Assembly (NCBI GenBank): GCA_964609375.1
Contig: CAZSSA010000014.1
Location: forward strand, 1 to 32,261
Reading direction: 5' to 3'
DNA from: CAZDUS01 sp964609375
GTDB lineage: Bacteria > Verrucomicrobiota > Kiritimatiellia > CAIKKV01 > CAITUY01
DNA: 32,261 bases
Below the pieces are notes generated by a model. That model was given only the letters and a program-made list of their open reading frames with translations, had not been told where the DNA came from and did no database searches. This document shows positions 29,351-32,261 of this stretch, piece by piece. The first letter of the stretch is position 1, and each line of letters begins with the position of its first letter. The position numbers and the translations under genes are program-made.

Positions 29351-32056
29351 ATGAGCATGGTGGAATTGGAAAAGCAGTTTGATTCAAAAGCGGCGGAAAG
29401 CCGCTGGTATGAGTGGTGGGGGAAGCAAGGGCTTTTTCATAGTGAAGGAACGCGTGGCGGGAACCCTTATTGCATTCTGATTCCTCCCCCCAACGTTACC
29501 GGAATACTCCACATGGGGCATGCCCTGAACAATACGATTCAGGACATTCTTGTGCGGTGGAAGCGGATGGAGGGGTGTAATACGGTTTGGATGCCGGGAA
29601 CGGATCATGCCGGGATTGCCACCCAGAATGTGGTGGAGCGGGCGCTGCGCAAGGAAGGCCGGACGCGGCATGATCTTGGCCGCGAGGCTTTTGTTGAAAA
29701 GGTGTGGGAGTGGCGCGAGGAATATGGCGGAACCATTGTTCGGCAACTCAAGCGGTTGGGCGCTTCCTGCGACTGGCAGCGTGAACGGTTTACCATGGAT
29801 GCGGGGTTGAGTCAGGCTGTTGAAGAGGTATTCTGCCGTTTATATGACAAAGGGTTGATCTACCGGGCCAACTACATCACCAATTGGTGCCCGCGTTGCC
29901 ACACGGCGCTGTCCGATGAAGAAAGTGAACATCAGGATACGGCGGGCAAGTTGTATTTCATCCGGTACCCCGTGCGGACCGATGGCAAGCTGGTTGCCGA
30001 CGAGTTTGTCGTGGTGGCTACCACGCGTCCTGAGACGTTGTTGGGTGATGTGGCTGTGGCTGTGAATCCGAAGGATGAGCGTTATGTGGGCCTGATTGGG
30101 AAGACATTGAGCCTGCCGGTCCTGCACCGTGAAATTCCGATCATTGCAGATGACTTTGTGGATCCGGCCTTTGGAACGGGTGCGGTTAAGGTGACTCCGG
30201 CGCATGATCCCAACGATTTTGAGATGGGGCGACGGCATGAGTTGACGCCGATCACTGTGATGAATCCGGATGGGACGATGAATGACGGTGCCGGGCCATA
30301 TGCGGGTTTGGATCGGTTTGAATGCCGTAAACGCATCCTCACCGATCTTACGGCGGCGGGGTTGATTGAGAAAATCGACAATCATCAGCATGCGGTAGGT
30401 CATTGCTATCGGTGCGATACGGTAGTGGAGCCCCGGTTGAGTTTGCAGTGGTTTGTACGCATGAAGCCGTTGGCCGGTCCGGCGTTGGAAGCGGTCAAAA
30501 ATGGGAGTATCCGGTTTGTGCCGGACCGATGGACGAAGGTCTATGAAGAATGGATGGAAAACATCCGCGACTGGTGCATCTCGCGTCAAATCTGGTGGGG
30601 ACACAGGATTCCGGTGTTTTACTGCGATGCCTGTGGGCATCAATGGGCGGCGCGGGGACGTCCTGCGGCGTGTGTGAAGTGCAGCGCAGGCACTGTACGG
30701 CAGGATGAAGACGTTCTGGATACGTGGTTTTCATCGTGGTTGTGGCCGTTCAGCACCTTTGGGTGGCCGGAGGAGAGCGAGGATTTGAAGTTCTATTATC
30801 CGACCAACACGCTGGTAACGGCATCCGAGATTATTTTTTTCTGGGTGGCTCGCATGATCATGGCCGGCTTGGAGTTCAGGGGCGAGATCCCGTTCCGGGA
30901 GGTTTATATCCATGGCACGGTGCGTGATGATAAAGGGCGCAAGATGAGCAAGAGTCTGGGGAACTCCATTGATCCCCTGACGATTATTGATGAGTTCAGT
31001 GCCGATGCGTTGCGGTTCAGCTTGATGATGATCACCGCGACGGGGCAGGATGTGTATGTCTCGAATGAGAAGTTTGAGATAGGGCGTAATTTTGGGACCA
31101 AGATTTGGAATGCCTCCCGTTACATGCAAATGCAGGGATTTGGAAAGGGTGGTGTTCCCGGGGCAAGGGGGCCGGTGGGCGAAGGATTTAATCCGGCATT
31201 GTTGAGTAATGACGACCGGCACATTATTGCCAAGCTGCATGAAGCGGTGGCGGCCTGCACGGAAAACCTGAAACGCTTCCGTTTCAACGATGCGGCCCAT
31301 GATGTGTATGAGTTCCTGTGGCACCAGTATTGCGACTGGTATTTGGAGTATTCCAAGGACGTCTTGTACGGGCAGGATCCTGTGCGCAAACAGGTGGTGT
31401 TGGATGTGATGCACTATGTGTTTGGCAATGCCTTGCGCCTGTTGCATCCGTTCATGCCGTTTATCACTGAAGAATTATGGCATGGCATGGGGTATGGTGG
31501 AGATGATGACTCCATCATGAAAGCGCCATGGCCGGTGGCGTGGAAGGCGGAGGAGTTGAAACGCTGGGGGATTGAGGCGGAAGTGGTCAAGTATGTGGAT
31601 GAGCGACAGGAGACGATACGTGCCGGGCGTATGTTGCGGGGGGATTGCGGGATTGCGCCGGGGCAGAAGATTGACTACTTCTTCAAGCCGAATTCCAATG
31701 AAATCGCCAGGTGGCTTGCTGCTGACAATGCCGTGGTTCGTAATCTCTTGCGCGCCAGGGAAATGAAGGTTGATGTGGAGTTTGTTCCGTCCAAGGCTAT
31801 GCCGAGCATCCTGACAGCGCTGGGGACATTGTATATGCCGCTGGAGGGATTAGTGGATACGGCGGCGGAGTCCGAAAAACTGCGCAAGCAACTGTCGGAA
31901 ATTGCGATTTATCTGGAACGGGTGAATCAGAAATTGGGCAACCAGGGTTTTGTCGGCAAGGCGCCACGCGAAGTGGTTGCCCAGCAGGAAAAACTGCGAG
32001 ATGAGTTACTTGAGAAGCAGACGAAGGTCGGCCGATTGCTAGAGATGCTGGGGTAG
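29351..32056 (+). CDS. valS: Valyl-tRNA synthetase
   Basis: A 901-residue class I synthetase that charges tRNA-Val. Visible are PPPNVTGILHMGHAL with the HIGH motif as HMGH (54-57), the CP1 editing domain (about 190-350, VVATTRPETLLGDVAVAVN and GTGAVKVTPAHDPNDFEMG), and KMSKS (531-535). An anticodon-binding domain with LLHPFMPFITEELWH follows, and the C-terminal coiled coil typical of ValS ends the protein. The HPNDFE-type editing motif and the coiled coil favour ValS over IleS. It begins 20 bases after cimA in a G-rich spacer; ATG 29357 is an alternative start. No clear terminator follows. Confidence 0.97.
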   Translation: MSMVELEKQFDSKAAESRWYEWWGKQGLFHSEGTRGGNPYCILIPPPNVTGILHMGHALNNTIQDILVRWKRMEGCNTVWMPGTDHAGIATQNVVERALRKEGRTRHDLGREAFVEKVWEWREEYGGTIVRQLKRLGASCDWQRERFTMDAGLSQAVEEVFCRLYDKGLIYRANYITNWCPRCHTALSDEESEHQDTAGKLYFIRYPVRTDGKLVADEFVVVATTRPETLLGDVAVAVNPKDERYVGLIGKTLSLPVLHREIPIIADDFVDPAFGTGAVKVTPAHDPNDFEMGRRHELTPITVMNPDGTMNDGAGPYAGLDRFECRKRILTDLTAAGLIEKIDNHQHAVGHCYRCDTVVEPRLSLQWFVRMKPLAGPALEAVKNGSIRFVPDRWTKVYEEWMENIRDWCISRQIWWGHRIPVFYCDACGHQWAARGRPAACVKCSAGTVRQDEDVLDTWFSSWLWPFSTFGWPEESEDLKFYYPTNTLVTASEIIFFWVARMIMAGLEFRGEIPFREVYIHGTVRDDKGRKMSKSLGNSIDPLTIIDEFSADALRFSLMMITATGQDVYVSNEKFEIGRNFGTKIWNASRYMQMQGFGKGGVPGARGPVGEGFNPALLSNDDRHIIAKLHEAVAACTENLKRFRFNDAAHDVYEFLWHQYCDWYLEYSKDVLYGQDPVRKQVVLDVMHYVFGNALRLLHPFMPFITEELWHGMGYGGDDDSIMKAPWPVAWKAEELKRWGIEAEVVKYVDERQETIRAGRMLRGDCGIAPGQKIDYFFKPNSNEIARWLAADNAVVRNLLRAREMKVDVEFVPSKAMPSILTALGTLYMPLEGLVDTAAESEKLRKQLSEIAIYLERVNQKLGNQGFVGKAPREVVAQQEKLRDELLEKQTKVGRLLEMLG

Positions 32057-32207
32057 GTGGCCTGTAAGGCACTTGCGGGTTGGGAATTGTGTGGATGTGA
32101 TAGATGAACCCAGGCGTTTTTGTCTCGTCGTTGGCCAGCAGATGTAAACTTCGCCGTGCAAGTGATGGATAAGACGGTTGATCGTGTCCGTACTGCAAGG
32201 GTGAGAG

Positions 32208-32261
32208 TGGTACCCCGGGCGCGGTTCGAACGCGCGACCTACGGTTTAGGAAACCGTTGCT
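32208..32261 (-). tRNA. tRNA-Arg (anticodon CCT), 3' part; 5' end outside window
   Basis: Read on the minus strand from the window edge: anticodon stem ACGGT/ACCGT around loop TTCCTAA (anticodon CCT, 32250-32248). Then comes a 5-base variable loop AGGTC, T-stem GCGCG/CGCGC around TTCGAAC, acceptor strand CCGGGGT, discriminator A and an encoded CCA (32210-32208). It reads AGG codons. The D-arm and 5' acceptor strand are cut off. All visible stems pair perfectly. Confidence 0.93.

Noticed and set aside
32057..32207. Minus-strand frame between valS and the tRNA with coding-like peptide INRLIHHLHGEVYICW
   Set aside because: There is no start codon with a ribosome binding site, it is very short, and it borders a tRNA 3' end without any integrase. 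It could be a decayed gene, but the evidence is too thin.

Overview
The window looks like a chromosomal core-gene region of a Gram-negative, probably anaerobic or fermentative bacterium with fairly high GC. LptE-like and BamD-like envelope proteins imply an outer membrane. NfnAB-type electron bifurcation implies ferredoxin-based metabolism. The G-rich spacers carrying GGGTTCA units, together with the gene content, remind me of PVC-type bacteria (Kiritimatiellota, Lentisphaerota, Verrucomicrobiota). That placement is an impression, not a proof. The + strand is G-rich in most places I sampled, even across genes coded on the minus strand, so + is probably the leading strand.

Layout. 1-3216: the 3' end of rnr (RNase R), a secreted DUF3108-like protein, a convergent GtrA-family flippase gene overlapping its 3' end, and rlmB. 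3217-3426: a repeat-bearing spacer. 3427-11750 (all minus): a TPR lipoprotein, cvpA, dnaG, then rpoN and mfd; rpoN has its own good sigma70-type promoter. 11870-14220 (+): nfnA-nfnB. 14367-17949 (minus): a four-module degenerate response-regulator scaffold followed by a GAF-type sigma54 activator. 18113-21651 (+): an MFS transporter fused to HEAT repeats, nadD and rsfS. 21572-22755 (minus): an ECF sigma factor and its zinc-finger anti-sigma factor, whose 3' end overlaps rsfS. 22926-23189: rpsT with promoter and terminator. 23278-24791 (minus): a BamD-like TPR protein and lptE. 25005-32056 (+): hom, lysC, cimA and valS. 32208 to the window end: the 3' part of a tRNA-Arg(CCT) gene on the minus strand.

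How the genes fit together. hom and lysC supply the aspartate family. cimA starts isoleucine synthesis from pyruvate, and valS charges the related branched-chain residue. nadD/rsfS is a common NAD/ribosome-silencing pair. rpoN is present together with an enhancer-binding activator that would use it. Many gene pairs are coupled by 4-base ATGA or GTGA overlaps: rpoN/mfd, nfnA/nfnB, ECF sigma/anti-sigma and bamD-like/lptE.

I saw no IS element, CRISPR array, prophage gene or recognisable defence system. No gene-free stretch exceeds 300 bases. The least conventional items are the pseudo-HPt/REC/degenerate-GGDEF/REC/REC protein paired with a sigma54 activator, the MFS-HEAT fusion, and two convergent gene pairs in which one partner appears to have lost its stop codon and read into its neighbour.
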